Assembly (NCBI GenBank): GCA_001829005.1
Contig: MIAG01000010.1
Coordinates: forward strand, 1 to 64,000
Reading direction: 5' to 3'
From: Sphingobacteriia bacterium RIFOXYC2_FULL_35_18
Lineage (GTDB): Bacteria; Bacteroidota; Bacteroidia; Chitinophagales; Chitinophagaceae
DNA length: 64,000 bases
Shown: positions 1 through 9,898 of the stretch, piece by piece
Layout: the number at the start of each line of letters is the position of its first letter
Position numbering within the stretch: position 1 is the first letter of the stretch
Made by a program: the position numbers and the translations under genes
The notes under the pieces: model-generated
Told to the model about the DNA's origin: nothing
The model's input: only the letters and a program-made list of their open reading frames with translations
Databases searched by the model: none

Positions 1-470
1 TACCAGAAATAGAATATCCAGTAACAGTTACAGCGATACCAGTTCCAACACCAGCAGAAGCAAAAGAAGCAGAAGCAGAACCACCCAGTGTAACGTTAGC
101 CACATCACCAGCTTCAACACCAACAAGAGCAGCAGTACCGGTTAAGGAAGCCGCAGTAGTAGCGTTATAAACTTTATTATCAGCAGTTAAACCAGAAATG
201 GTTAAACCCTTTGCAGTAATATCAGCAGTTAAGCCTGCAGGTTGAGTAAGAGAGTAGTTACCAGCAGCAGTACCAGAAATAGAATATCCAGTAACGGTTA
301 CTGCAATACCTGTTCCAACACTAGCTGAGGCGAAAGAAGCAGAAGCAGAGCCACCCAGTGTAACGTTAGCCACATCACCAGCTTCAACACCAACTAAGGC
401 AGCGGTTCCAGTTAAAGAGGCAGCAGTAGTTGCGTTATATACTTTGTTACTTGCAGTTAAACCAGAGATG
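1..470 (-). repeat. 270-bp tandem repeat inside the YDG protein gene
   Basis: Positions 1-270 and 271-470 carry the same sequence with few differences; for example the stretch beginning taccagaaatagaatatcca occurs at 1 and again at 271. The period is a multiple of three, so copy-number change would keep the frame. The second copy diverges near 470, where the N-terminal domain begins. Confidence 0.85.
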
Positions 471-895
471 GTTAAAATTTTGGTATTAACTGTACTTGTT
501 GGAATTGCAACTGTATTATTTGTTGCACCTTCTGCCAAGGTAATATTACCTCCAGTAACGCTTCCTGCATTAATACCACTTGGCATTAAAACGTAAATTG
601 TTACGGCAGGCGTTACGTCTCCTGATCCATCTGTATTTACAACAACTGAAGAACCAAAACCACTTCCAGAAGTCAAAGAAACTTGGAAGTTAGTTGGAGC
701 AGTAATTGTAACAGGAGAAGAAGCTGTTAATCCTGTTGCAGTGAAGGTAAAAGTTTGTTCGCTAGAAGCAGATCCATACGTTGCAGTGAATGCAGTGATT
801 GAACCTGAAGGGGTAATACTTTGAGCAATCAAAACATTACTTGCAAACAAGAGAAAAAAGGGCATCAAAATTTTGAGTAAAATTTTTGATTTCAT
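1..895 (-). CDS. YDG-repeat exported surface protein, 5' part only
   Basis: The reading frame starts at ATG 895-893 on the minus strand and stays open to the left edge, so the C-terminus is missing. The first 25 or so residues (MKSKILLKILMPFFLLFASN...) form a signal peptide. An Ig-like beta domain of about 110 residues follows, then YDG-type repeats recognised by phrases such as NKVYNATTAASLTGTA and YSISGTAAGNYSLTQ. The repeat period is exactly 270 bases (90 residues); two near-identical copies fill positions 1 to about 470. Proteins of this kind in Bacteroidota are usually large adhesin-like exported proteins that often end in a type IX secretion sorting domain; that end is not visible here. 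The role in adhesion is inference. Confidence 0.75.
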   Translation of the reverse strand, partial: MKSKILLKILMPFFLLFASNVLIAQSITPSGSITAFTATYGSASSEQTFTFTATGLTASSPVTITAPTNFQVSLTSGSGFGSSVVVNTDGSGDVTPAVTIYVLMPSGINAGSVTGGNITLAEGATNNTVAIPTSTVNTKILTISGLTASNKVYNATTAASLTGTAALVGVEAGDVANVTLGGSASASFASASVGTGIAVTVTGYSISGTAAGNYSLTQPAGLTADITAKGLTISGLTADNKVYNATTAASLTGTAALVGVEAGDVANVTLGGSASASFASAGVGTGIAVTVTGYSISG

Positions 896-1413
896 GAGCC
901 TAGTTTTTGTTTAAAATAATCATATCATATAATTAGTATGTTCAAAAAAACCAGAAAATAGTTAGGGGATACGGATTGCTGGTATAAAATGAACACAGAT
1001 ATGAACATAAAAGTAGACAAACATTTCTAAAAATTGTAATCAATTCCTCATTTGGTATCAAAAAATCAACATTTCCAATTTTGGGAATTCTTGTTTAAAA
1101 TAAGACTGAGCTTATCATAGTGTAAAAAATGACAATTTATTAATAGTCAATGTTGGTACAGTAATGTTATAATTAATATAAAATATTCATTATCAGGCAA
1201 TTAATATTTTATAGTCCCTTTGTCGTTTTCAAAAAGCAAGGCAGAAATAAGAATTTAAGAATTCAAGTACCTCATAGGAGCCCTACAAAAAATGTGGATA
1301 ACTTTTTTAAGTAATTTTTAAATTTTCGGCAAATGTCAAAATTTCGTCAGGAATTAGGGATTAAAATTTTGAATACATATTGCTCTTAGATTTGCCCTCC
1401 TAAACCAACCCCC
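896..1413. other. Intergenic region between divergent genes
   Basis: 518 bases, very AT-rich, with no convincing gene. It must hold the promoters of both the YDG protein (minus) and the TonB receptor (plus). A perfect 11-base inverted repeat (TATAAAATATT at 1177-1187 and AATATTTTATA at 1203-1213, 15-base spacer) is the only clear structure. A TAnnTTTG-like box (TAGATTTG, 1387-1394) lies 20 bases before the receptor start, but its -33 partner is badly spaced. No cobalamin-type riboswitch core was seen in front of the receptor. Confidence 0.5.
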
Positions 1414-3324
1414 TTGAGGAAAATATCATTTATTATAGCAGCGGCATTATTTTGTAAGCAATCAATAGCCCAAGATTTAGGCACTAATCTAGACCCTGTA
1501 ACCGTGACTAGCTCATTTTATGAAACCCGTGCATCTAAGACAGGTAGAAATATTACGGTTATTACTTCTAAAGACATTTCTCAACTTCCCGTAAGAACTA
1601 CAGACGAGCTATTACGATTTTTACCAGGGATAGATGTACAAACTAGGGGTGCTTTGGGCGCACAAAGTGATATCAGTATGCGGGGTGGTACTTTCCAACA
1701 AGTGTTGGTGATTTTAGATGGACTCAGGTTAAATGATCCCAATACAGGACATTTTAGTGGGTATATTCCTGTTGTACTAGATGAAATTGAAAAGATCGAA
1801 ATTTTAAAAGGGGCATCATCCGGAATTTTTGGTTCAGATGCGGTGGGTGGTGTTATTTATATTACTACAAAAACCTTTTCACAAAAAAAGCAAGCAGGCA
1901 ATAATGGAATACTGCAATTAGCAGCGGGTGATTTAGGGTTGTTAAGTACATCAGGATATTTTAGTGCCAATAAAAACAATCAACAATTTCAAGTTTCGGC
2001 TTTAAGAAATAGTGCAGATGGCCCACAGCAAAGAGGTATTACAGGCTTTATGAAAGAACATGCTTTTTCTTTTGCATTTAGTAAGAAAAAAAATAATTGG
2101 GAAACCGCTTTTAGAACAGCTTACAATGATCGTGAATTTGCTGCTCAAAATTTTTATACTTCATTTGCATCTGACACTGCAGTGGAACGAGTAAAAATAT
2201 TCTGGAATCAATTCAATGCACAATATCAAAAAAATAAAGACCAAGTAATTATTTACGCGGGCTTTAAAAATACAGAAGACAATTATCGTTTCAGTTCTGT
2301 ATCTGCTGCCAACTCTAGCTTCTCTAATTTATTTCAATTGAACAGTTTATATTTAAGAAGTCAAAGTGATCAAACAAAATTCACAATAGGAGCACAGTAT
2401 ATAGGAAGAAATATTCGTTCTAATGATAGAGGAAATCATACAGTTCAACAGTTTGCATTGTATGGAATTTGGCAACAATATTTTAGTAAAAATTTTATTT
2501 CGAATACTTCTTTGAGAAAAGAATATGCTACTAATGGTGGATGGGTATTAGTGCCTCAAATTAATTTGTCTTATCAATTAAAACAACTGCAACTACGAGC
2601 CAGTGCAGGTTATGCTTATAGGAATGCTGATTTTACAGAATTATACAATAACTATAATCGAACTGGTATTCGAAGTGGTTCAATTGGTAATCCTAATTTA
2701 AATCCTGAAAAAAGTTTTAATTATGAGTTTGGTTTCGATTGGATTATAGCCTCCGATAGTAAGGTTTCTCTAAGTGCATTTAGCAGAAATAGTAGGGATT
2801 TAATTGATTGGACACTTACTCCATATTCGGATATGCCGAGAAAAGAAAATCTAGTAGCAACAGGAAATTATTTGTTAGCGAAAAATCAAAGTAGTATTCA
2901 AGTGGAAGGGATTGAGTTAGACTATTTATTAGATAAAAAAATTGATGAAAACCATTCATTAAAATTCAAGTCTGGATTAATTTGGATTAATACAAAAAAT
3001 ACAATTGGTCCTTTAAGTTTTTATCTCTCTTCTGCACCTAAATTCTTAGCAAATTTTGCTACTACCTTTTCAACTAAATGGGTAGACTTTAATTTTACAG
3101 GATTGTATAAAAGCAGGAATGTGCAAACGGCAAATCCGATATTATTACCAATGAGTAATAATTATTTTGTGATGAACACTAAAATTAATTTCCGATTTAA
3201 CCAATCAAAACAGTTGGTTTTTATTCAAGCTGATAATTTATTTAACAGTACCATCAATGATTTTATTGGTGCTCCTTTACCAGGTAGATGGTTGCAAGTT
3301 GGAGCAAGATTTACTTTTAATTAA
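1414..3324 (+). CDS. TonB-dependent outer-membrane receptor
   Basis: 636 residues. A signal peptide (MRKISFIIAAALFCKQSIAQ) is followed by a plug domain at about residues 38-155, with phrases such as LPGIDVQTRG, SMRGGTFQQVLVILDG and GSDAVGGVIYITTK, then a beta-barrel to the C-terminal GARFTFN. This is the size and layout of BtuB/CirA-type receptors, which import a ligand through the outer membrane using TonB energy. The ligand is unknown; there is no SusD partner or visible riboswitch. The start is TTG: an in-frame stop lies at 1387 and no ATG lies between. The gene overlaps the end of the convergent aminotransferase gene by 3 bases. Confidence 0.85.
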   Translation: MRKISFIIAAALFCKQSIAQDLGTNLDPVTVTSSFYETRASKTGRNITVITSKDISQLPVRTTDELLRFLPGIDVQTRGALGAQSDISMRGGTFQQVLVILDGLRLNDPNTGHFSGYIPVVLDEIEKIEILKGASSGIFGSDAVGGVIYITTKTFSQKKQAGNNGILQLAAGDLGLLSTSGYFSANKNNQQFQVSALRNSADGPQQRGITGFMKEHAFSFAFSKKKNNWETAFRTAYNDREFAAQNFYTSFASDTAVERVKIFWNQFNAQYQKNKDQVIIYAGFKNTEDNYRFSSVSAANSSFSNLFQLNSLYLRSQSDQTKFTIGAQYIGRNIRSNDRGNHTVQQFALYGIWQQYFSKNFISNTSLRKEYATNGGWVLVPQINLSYQLKQLQLRASAGYAYRNADFTELYNNYNRTGIRSGSIGNPNLNPEKSFNYEFGFDWIIASDSKVSLSAFSRNSRDLIDWTLTPYSDMPRKENLVATGNYLLAKNQSSIQVEGIELDYLLDKKIDENHSLKFKSGLIWINTKNTIGPLSFYLSSAPKFLANFATTFSTKWVDFNFTGLYKSRNVQTANPILLPMSNNYFVMNTKINFRFNQSKQLVFIQADNLFNSTINDFIGAPLPGRWLQVGARFTFN

Positions 3325-4580
3325 GCAGCCATTTCTTTTAATGCATTTACAAACTTGTCAAGCTCTTCTAAACTCGTAAATACATTAGGAGTGATTCTGC
3401 AACCATGTACACCTGCACCATCAATAGCAACTGTATAGATATTGTATTTCTTTAGCAGGGTTTCTGCCATATCAGCCGGCTTTAATCCCTTTATGCCAAC
3501 ATTCGCAATGGCGCAAGAGCGCTGTGCATCAGTAGGTGTATTTAAAATAATATTAGGTGTTGTTGTAAGTTTTGATGTCCAATATTGTTGTAAATATCTC
3601 AATCGTTCTTCTTTATTTGCAGGGCCTATTTTGTTATGAAAATCTATGGCAAATTGTAATGCTAAATAAGTATGAACTGGGTTTGTTCCAAAGTGATTTA
3701 AACGATTAATTCCTTGAACAGTTTCATTTTCTGCAATCAATGGCCATATTTTAGATTGATGTTCTTTTTTTACATAAAGAACTCCAACACCCAATGGCAT
3801 AGCTAACCATTTATGTAAGCTTGCGCCATAATAATCACATCCTAGTTCTGTAATATTAAATTGAATTTGAGCAACAGCATGTGCGCCATCTACCATCACT
3901 TCTACACCGTATTTGTGTGCCATTTCGCAAATCTTTTTTATAGGTAAAATTTGACCTGTAATATTGATTATATGGCAAAGCATTATCAACTTTGTATTCT
4001 TAGTAATTGCTTTTTCATAGATACTTATAATTTCTTCATCCGACTTTGGAATATTAGGAACAGATACCATTTTGTTAATTACTCCATGCCTTTTAGCTAC
4101 TTGTTTAAACATGTCAATCATTGCACCATAATCTTGTTGTGCAAAGATGGCTTCATCGCCTGATTTCCAAGGATAACCACTAATGATTATATCTAAAGAT
4201 TCAGTGGTATTTCTTGTTAAAACTATTTCATCCTCGGAACCTCCGAGAAATTGTGCAATTAATTTATTTTGAGCTGCACGTTCTTTAAATTGTCTAGTAC
4301 GCATGTAAAAAGAAGCATGGTAATTAACTTCTTTTATTATTGATAAATAGTGATTCAATGTTTCCTCTGGAAGCATATTGTAGTAGCCACTCTCCAAATT
4401 AATATAATCGGGTTTTATTTTATATAAGCCGCGTACTGACTTCCAAAAGTGCTCGTCTTTGGCAATAGTTGATGCTGTGCCAATTGGTTTCAAAGCTAGT
4501 TTAGTATTCATTGATTTTGCTAACTGAGGCAAACCTAAACCGCCAAGCGTGATGCTTTTTAAAAAAGTTCTTTTCTGCAT
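3321..4580 (-). CDS. Class V (isopenicillin-N epimerase-like) aminotransferase
   Basis: A PLP-dependent fold-type I enzyme of 419 residues. The PLP lysine is at about residue 257 (SLHKWLAMPLG) and the cofactor-binding aspartate at about 231 (VMVDGAHA). The N-terminus MQKRTFLKSITLGGLGLP resembles the Tat-like leader of exported members of this family, but has KR rather than RR. A start 14 codons further upstream is possible; the ATG at 4580 was chosen because it begins this leader. The substrate is not evident; relatives include cysteine desulfurase-like and epimerase-like enzymes. It is divergent from the GH3 gene. Confidence 0.8.
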   Translation of the reverse strand: MQKRTFLKSITLGGLGLPQLAKSMNTKLALKPIGTASTIAKDEHFWKSVRGLYKIKPDYINLESGYYNMLPEETLNHYLSIIKEVNYHASFYMRTRQFKERAAQNKLIAQFLGGSEDEIVLTRNTTESLDIIISGYPWKSGDEAIFAQQDYGAMIDMFKQVAKRHGVINKMVSVPNIPKSDEEIISIYEKAITKNTKLIMLCHIINITGQILPIKKICEMAHKYGVEVMVDGAHAVAQIQFNITELGCDYYGASLHKWLAMPLGVGVLYVKKEHQSKIWPLIAENETVQGINRLNHFGTNPVHTYLALQFAIDFHNKIGPANKEERLRYLQQYWTSKLTTTPNIILNTPTDAQRSCAIANVGIKGLKPADMAETLLKKYNIYTVAIDGAGVHGCRITPNVFTSLEELDKFVNALKEMAA

Positions 4581-4653
4581 GAGCTTATATGTATGAATAT
4601 TGAAGTTAAGATTATAAATCATTGTGCATTCATGTTTTCCTTAATTTCATCCA

Positions 4654-7323
4654 ATGAGAGTTCTAGTATCATTTGCATTATTTTTCTTAAGCTTAGTTGA
4701 GTTAGTCAACGCCCAGCAATTGCCCATTTACAAGAGTGCTTCGTATACAACTGAACAAAGAGTTGCCGATTTAATTAAACGAATGACCCCCACAGAAAAA
4801 TTCTGGCAATTGTTCATGATTCCAGGAGATTTAGGCAATAACCCTGAATTATATAAGAATGGAATTTTCGGTTTTCAAGTGAGTGCAGCTTCTTCTCAAA
4901 CTGGTGTAGGGGCTCAATTAGTGAGTTACAATACAAAGGAAAATGCTTTATTGCTTGCCAAAAAAATAAATCAAATACAACAATATTTCCTCAATGAAAC
5001 AAGACTTGGTATTCCCTTTATACCCTTTGATGAAGCGTTGCATGGTTTAGTTAGAAATGGGGCAACTTCATTCCCACAATCTATTGCTCTAGCAGCTAGT
5101 TTTGATACTTCATTAATGCGTGCTGTTTCTACTGCAATTGCCATTGAAACCAAAGCAAGAGGAATACGTGATATTCTTTCTCCTGTATTAAATATTGCAA
5201 CCGATGCAAGGTGGGGAAGAACAGAAGAAACATATGGAGAAGATCCTTTTTTAGTTACGCAAATGGCAGCTGCCTATTTAAGTAGTTTTGAATCTAAAGG
5301 AATAGTAACAACTCCTAAACATTTTATTGCAAATGTAGGGGACGGTGGTAGAGATAGTTATCCCATTCATTTAAGTGAATCTTTTTTAGATGAATTGCAT
5401 TTTCCCCCATTTAAACATGCGGTTCAACAAATTGGAGCAAGGTCTATTATGACTTCATACAATTCAGTTAATGGATCTGCTAGTTCAGCTAATAATTGGT
5501 TATTGAATAAGAAATTAAAACAAGAGTGGGGCTTTAAGGGTTTTGTTATTTCAGATGCAGGAGCTGTTGGTGGCACGACTGTATTACATCATACAACAAA
5601 AGATTATCCTGAATCAGGTGCAGCTGCATTAATTAATGGGTTAGACGTGATTTTTCAAACGAATTATGATCACCATCATTTATTTATTGCTCCTTTTTTG
5701 GATGGTACTATTCCTCAAGAAAGAATAGATGATGCTGTATCAAGAGTATTAAAAGTGAAATTTCAGTTAGGACTTTTTGATCATCCTTATGTAGATGAAA
5801 CAATTGCAGCTAAATGGGTGAATAATACTTTGCACAAACCTATAGCAAAAGAAGCAGCTATAAAAGGAGCTGTACTTTTAAAGAATTCAAATAATGTATT
5901 GCCACTAAATAGCAGTTTCAAGAAGATAGGCGTGTTTGGAAAAGACGCAGTAGATGCTCGCTTAGGTGGTTATAGTGGCCCAGGGAATGGGATTGTGAAT
6001 ATTTTGGATGGGATTAAAAAGCGAGCCATTCAAGGACAGGAAGTATTTTATGCTGAAGGTGCTGGGATAACAAACGAAACATTTAAACTTGTTTCTTCCA
6101 CTAATTTATTCAGCGATGGTACACTAAAAAATAATGGCCTTATTGCAGAATATTTTAGTTCTTTAGTACCAGGTGAGTCATTAAAAAAAACAAGAAAAGT
6201 CAATGACATAAACGAGTCATACACATTTATGTCACCAGATAGTAGCATTGCTTTGGATCATTATTCAATTAGGTATTCAGGCTTTTTAAAACCCAATAAA
6301 ACAGGCAACTTCGAAATTGCTTTAGAAGGAAATGATGGTTTTCGTCTCTATTTAAATAATAAATTATTGATTAATCAATGGGCTAAAATTTCTTATCGCA
6401 GATCAATAGCAAAAATTTATTTAGAAAAGGGAAAAAGCTATCAATTGAAAATTGAATTTTATGAATCAAAGGGTAATGGGAAAATTAAATTTCTATGGAA
6501 AGAATCTGAATTGGATAGTGCAGAAATAAAAATGAAACAAGCTGTTGAAATAGCAAAAAAAGTAGATATCAATATTGTTGTAGCAGGTATTCATGAAGGA
6601 GAGTTTCAGGATCGATCTTCACTTAGTTTACCAGGAAATCAAGAGGCGCTAATTAGAGCTATTGCAGCAACTGGAAAACCTATCGTTGTATTATTAGTAG
6701 GAGGGAGCGCTATTACCATGCAGAAATGGATTGATAAAGTAAATGGAATTATGATGGTATGGTATCCTGGAGAGGAAGGGGGTAATGCAATTGCAGCTCT
6801 GCTTTATGGTGATGAAAATCCTGCCGGAAGATTGCCCATAACTTTCCCTCAAACGGAAGGACAACTACCAATGGTTTATAATCATAAACCTACTGGCAGA
6901 GGAGATGATTACCATGATTTAAGTGGAGAGCCTTTATTTCCATTTGGTTATGGGTTAAGTTACACCCAATTTAAGTATAGCAATTTATTGTTCACAAAAG
7001 ATACTTTGCAGGGAACTGATTCAATAAAAGTGCGAGTAGACATTACTAATACTGGGAATAAATTAGGGGATGAAGTTGTTCAAATGTATATAAGAGATGA
7101 ATTGTCTTCCCTTTCAACACCAGTACTTTCCTTGAAAGCATTTAATAGAGTGCAATTAAATCCTGGGCAAACAAAAACTATTGAATTTGATATAAATGCT
7201 TCTATGCTTTCGTTAATATATGAAGCGGGAAATCGTATTGCAGAAGCAGGCAGTTTTAGAATAATGATTGGGCCCAATAGTAAAGAGCTAGTCTTGAAAA
7301 GGAATTTGTACTACAAACATTAA
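4654..7323 (+). CDS. bglX: Glycoside hydrolase family 3 beta-glucosidase with PA14 domain
   Basis: 889 residues with a signal peptide (about 1-20), so periplasmic or surface-exposed. The GH3 N-terminal barrel contains TPKHFIANVGDGGRDSYP and the nucleophile Asp301 in GFVISDAGAVGG. The GH3 C-terminal sandwich starts near residue 385, is interrupted by a PA14 carbohydrate-binding domain at about 505-630 (GNDGFRLYLNNKLLINQW), resumes, and ends with a fibronectin III-like domain. It probably removes terminal beta-linked glucose or xylose from oligosaccharides; exact specificity cannot be read from the sequence. The usual SDW after the nucleophile is SDA here. Confidence 0.88.
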   Translation: MRVLVSFALFFLSLVELVNAQQLPIYKSASYTTEQRVADLIKRMTPTEKFWQLFMIPGDLGNNPELYKNGIFGFQVSAASSQTGVGAQLVSYNTKENALLLAKKINQIQQYFLNETRLGIPFIPFDEALHGLVRNGATSFPQSIALAASFDTSLMRAVSTAIAIETKARGIRDILSPVLNIATDARWGRTEETYGEDPFLVTQMAAAYLSSFESKGIVTTPKHFIANVGDGGRDSYPIHLSESFLDELHFPPFKHAVQQIGARSIMTSYNSVNGSASSANNWLLNKKLKQEWGFKGFVISDAGAVGGTTVLHHTTKDYPESGAAALINGLDVIFQTNYDHHHLFIAPFLDGTIPQERIDDAVSRVLKVKFQLGLFDHPYVDETIAAKWVNNTLHKPIAKEAAIKGAVLLKNSNNVLPLNSSFKKIGVFGKDAVDARLGGYSGPGNGIVNILDGIKKRAIQGQEVFYAEGAGITNETFKLVSSTNLFSDGTLKNNGLIAEYFSSLVPGESLKKTRKVNDINESYTFMSPDSSIALDHYSIRYSGFLKPNKTGNFEIALEGNDGFRLYLNNKLLINQWAKISYRRSIAKIYLEKGKSYQLKIEFYESKGNGKIKFLWKESELDSAEIKMKQAVEIAKKVDINIVVAGIHEGEFQDRSSLSLPGNQEALIRAIAATGKPIVVLLVGGSAITMQKWIDKVNGIMMVWYPGEEGGNAIAALLYGDENPAGRLPITFPQTEGQLPMVYNHKPTGRGDDYHDLSGEPLFPFGYGLSYTQFKYSNLLFTKDTLQGTDSIKVRVDITNTGNKLGDEVVQMYIRDELSSLSTPVLSLKAFNRVQLNPGQTKTIEFDINASMLSLIYEAGNRIAEAGSFRIMIGPNSKELVLKRNLYYKH

Positions 7324-7395
7324 TCAATGGTTATGTTGAATATTTGTGGTGATATAAAGTTTGTTTTTTGTAACTTAACAACACAATAAACATTG

Positions 7396-7920
7396 ATGAG
7401 ATTTTTCTTTACTGTTTTCTGCTTTTTTTTTATAGTTGACTTATTTGCTCAAGATAATTATCCTGTACCTCTATTAACTGAAAATAGATTGTTTTATATA
7501 CAGCACAGCAAGAATTTTAATACCTATGTATATGATGCTAATTTTTTAATTCCAAAATATTTAAATGAGAAAGAGCCTGTTCAAGTATATCGAATTGTTT
7601 ATACTGAAGGGGGGATCAAAAAACCTTTAACAACATTTCAGCGCAAACTTGCGTATGGGATTGAGTCCTCTAAAATTTCTCCAAATATTTATAAGTTAAA
7701 GCTGGTTGCTTACTCAGGTTTTCAATTAGTAATGAAAATAGGACAGGATGGCAAGGCATTTGTTGAAACAACGGTAAACAATCAAACTATTATATTAACT
7801 CGAATGTTTCTTAAAATGAAAGAAGGGAGAAGTGATTTTAATCCCAAATTGGAATATGTTTTATTTTATGGATTTGATAATAATGGGAACAAAACGAGTA
7901 TTCGGGTTTACCCATCTTAA
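7396..7920 (+). CDS. Exported DUF4833-like protein
   Basis: 174 residues. The ATG at 7396 was chosen over a TTG one codon earlier. A signal peptide (MRFFFTVFCFFFIVDLFAQ) is followed by a single domain with YPVPLLTENRLFYIQ, VQVYRIVYTEGGIKKPL and RKLAYGI. A second gene in this window (16084-16653) has the same pattern, so the two are paralogues. The match to DUF4833 is from memory of the family and its function is unknown. The next gene begins 8 bases downstream, so the two are probably co-transcribed. Confidence 0.72.
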   Translation: MRFFFTVFCFFFIVDLFAQDNYPVPLLTENRLFYIQHSKNFNTYVYDANFLIPKYLNEKEPVQVYRIVYTEGGIKKPLTTFQRKLAYGIESSKISPNIYKLKLVAYSGFQLVMKIGQDGKAFVETTVNNQTIILTRMFLKMKEGRSDFNPKLEYVLFYGFDNNGNKTSIRVYPS

Positions 7921-7928
7921 ATTTTAAT

Positions 7929-9677
7929 ATGTTCGTTAAATTATTTTACACCTCAGTTTTTTTGATAATAATTGTAAATTCCAACGCCCAATTAAATTTG
8001 CCTATTACTTTATATGCGCATAATAATCAAACTGTCTTCAATTCTGGCGAGCGAATCTATAGTAAAATTTATGCCCGCTCTATTAAAGGCTTACATATGC
8101 AGCCTTTAAACATTTATGTTGATTGGTATTCCGCAGAAGGTAGTTTACTAATCCATCAAATTTACCTGACTAAATTTGGTGGGGCAGAAGCAAATTTTCA
8201 AGTACCTGAAGATTATCCATTTGCATTTTTGCGAATGCGAATGTATACAGCTCAGTCTTTAAAGCAATTGCCTGAATTTCAGTTCTCAGATCAAGTCGTT
8301 TTTGTAAATCAACAGACAAGGAATAATGCTAAGCATTTACCAGATAGTATTATATGGAGTACAGTAAACTCGCAATCTGATCAATCAATCAGTATAAAAA
8401 AAGTAGCCTCATCATTTGATGCAAAAGGGAAAAATGAATGGATTATCAAGAATAATGGGAATGATTTCATGAATTTATCGCTATCTATTACCGAAGAGGA
8501 AAGTTTTGAACTACCCCGTTATACAATTCTCCAACATTTTAAGGATCCTAGTTTAGTAAAACAAAGTCTCAATAATGACTACTACGATGCTTTTGTTCAA
8601 GTAAACGGTAAGCTCAAGTTGGCCGATTTAAATCCATCAAATGCGAGTTTAGTTTTTTCATTGTTTAAAAGAGGACAAATGCCCATAATTGATCAAGTTC
8701 CATTATTAGCTGATGGCAGTTTCTCTATTGATCGATTAATTTTTACTGATTCAGCACAATTGTCTTTACAACTGGATTATAAAGGAAAACGAAATCAAAA
8801 ATTTGAATTGTCATATCAGCAGTTGGGATTGTTTAAAAATGCTCCATTATATGCATTTAATTTTTCGGATTCTTTGCCTGTTTATCATTCTCGGTTTAAA
8901 AATACCCCTTGGATGAATTATCAAAAGCAGGATGAAAATGAAGTAGTGGTTTATGCGAAAACAAAAACAGTACTTGAATTGCTAGAAGATAAGTATGCCA
9001 CGGGACTTTTTAAAGGGGGCGATGCAGTTGATTTTAATATGATGTTACCGAATGTTCGTTCATTTCCAACTTTGTTTCATTTTTTGCAGGGCAAAGTTCC
9101 TGGATTACAAATATTTTTTCAAAGTGCTACATCCACACAAGCTATGGACTCTGCCGTTACAGCAGGACGAAAAGAAGAAGAATCGGGAATATTCGGCACG
9201 CCTAAATTTTCATGGAGGTCTAGTCAAGATCAAATTAAGTTTTTCTTAAATCAAGTTCCGGTTTCTGTAGATGCGTTATTGCAGTTGCCTATGGCAGACA
9301 TTGCATACATTAAAGTATTTCGACCTCCATTCCTTGGAGCGGGAATGGGTGCCCCTAATGGAGCAATTGCAGTATATACTAAGCAAGGTGACGAAGCTGA
9401 TTATATTCCTAAAAAATCTAAACTAACTGGGTTTATGGTATATGGTTACACTAGTCCATTTTCATTTTTATCGCCCGATTATTCTTCAGAAAAAAAGAAA
9501 GCAGTAATAGATAAGCGTAAAACCTTATTATGGGTTCCAACCATACATTTAAACCATGATAATCCTAATCAAGGGATTATTTATTATAATAATGATAGAA
9601 GCAAAAGGCATCGAATTATTATAGAAGGAGTTAAACAAAATGGTGAATTAATTAGAAAAGAGTGGATAGTTGAGTAA
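7929..9677 (+). CDS. Exported protein with MG2-like and TonB plug-like domains
   Basis: 582 residues. A signal peptide (MFVKLFYTSVFLIIIVNSNAQ) is followed by an MG2-like beta domain at about 25-125 (FNSGERIYSKIYAR), then a second beta-rich part. A plug-like segment at about 380-480 includes FLQGKVPGLQIFFQ and the typical NGAIAVYTKQG. There is no beta-barrel, so it is not a transporter alone. Proteins with this arrangement are common in Bacteroidota near envelope genes; their role is unknown. It lies 8 bases after the DUF4833-like gene, and the two may act together at the cell surface (inference). Confidence 0.7.
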   Translation: MFVKLFYTSVFLIIIVNSNAQLNLPITLYAHNNQTVFNSGERIYSKIYARSIKGLHMQPLNIYVDWYSAEGSLLIHQIYLTKFGGAEANFQVPEDYPFAFLRMRMYTAQSLKQLPEFQFSDQVVFVNQQTRNNAKHLPDSIIWSTVNSQSDQSISIKKVASSFDAKGKNEWIIKNNGNDFMNLSLSITEEESFELPRYTILQHFKDPSLVKQSLNNDYYDAFVQVNGKLKLADLNPSNASLVFSLFKRGQMPIIDQVPLLADGSFSIDRLIFTDSAQLSLQLDYKGKRNQKFELSYQQLGLFKNAPLYAFNFSDSLPVYHSRFKNTPWMNYQKQDENEVVVYAKTKTVLELLEDKYATGLFKGGDAVDFNMMLPNVRSFPTLFHFLQGKVPGLQIFFQSATSTQAMDSAVTAGRKEEESGIFGTPKFSWRSSQDQIKFFLNQVPVSVDALLQLPMADIAYIKVFRPPFLGAGMGAPNGAIAVYTKQGDEADYIPKKSKLTGFMVYGYTSPFSFLSPDYSSEKKKAVIDKRKTLLWVPTIHLNHDNPNQGIIYYNNDRSKRHRIIIEGVKQNGELIRKEWIVE

Positions 9678-9692
9678 AAGTCGGCAACTTAT

Positions 9693-9723
9693 TTTGAGAA
9701 TATTAATGTTTGGATTATATTTG
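9693..9723 (+). promoter_or_regulatory. Promoter of tRNA-Arg
   Basis: TTTG at 9693-9696, a 19-base spacer, and TATATTTG at 9716-9723 exactly match the Bacteroidota consensus TTTG/TAnnTTTG. The tRNA starts 17 bases downstream. Confidence 0.75.
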
Positions 9724-9740
9724 CAGCCCCTTAGGGGTAT

Positions 9741-9814
9741 GGCTGCGTAGCTCAACTGAATAGAGCATCTGACTACGGATCAGAAGGTTTTAGGTTTGAA
9801 TCCTAACGCGGTCA
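9741..9814 (+). tRNA. tRNA-Arg (anticodon ACG)
   Basis: A 74-base cloverleaf. The acceptor stem pairs GGCTGCG with CGCGGTC (two G-U pairs), the D stem GCTC/GAGC, the anticodon stem TCTGA/TCAGA with loop CTACGGA, and the T stem TTAGG/CCTAA with loop TTTGAAT; the discriminator is A. The CCA end is not encoded. Position 34 is A, so reading CGN codons requires deamination to inosine by TadA. Confidence 0.95.
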
Positions 9815-9819
9815 CTCAG

Positions 9820-9853
9820 AGCCACTGTAACAATTGTTATGGTGGCTTTTTTG
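9820..9853 (+). terminator. Rho-independent terminator after tRNA-Arg
   Basis: A near-perfect hairpin (AGCCACtGTAAC...GTTATgGTGGCT) is followed by a run of T, 5 bases after the tRNA. Confidence 0.85.
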
Positions 9854-9898
9854 TTTGTCATTTTACTGTAAAAGTTAATATTAAGGTTTTATTAAGTA

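Noticed and set aside
1177..1213. 11-base AT-only inverted repeat considered as a terminator.
   Set aside because: Both flanking genes start here, no T run follows and no transcript ends in this region.
1200..1413. Search for a cobalamin riboswitch before the TonB receptor.
   Set aside because: No conserved B12-box or comparable core was seen.
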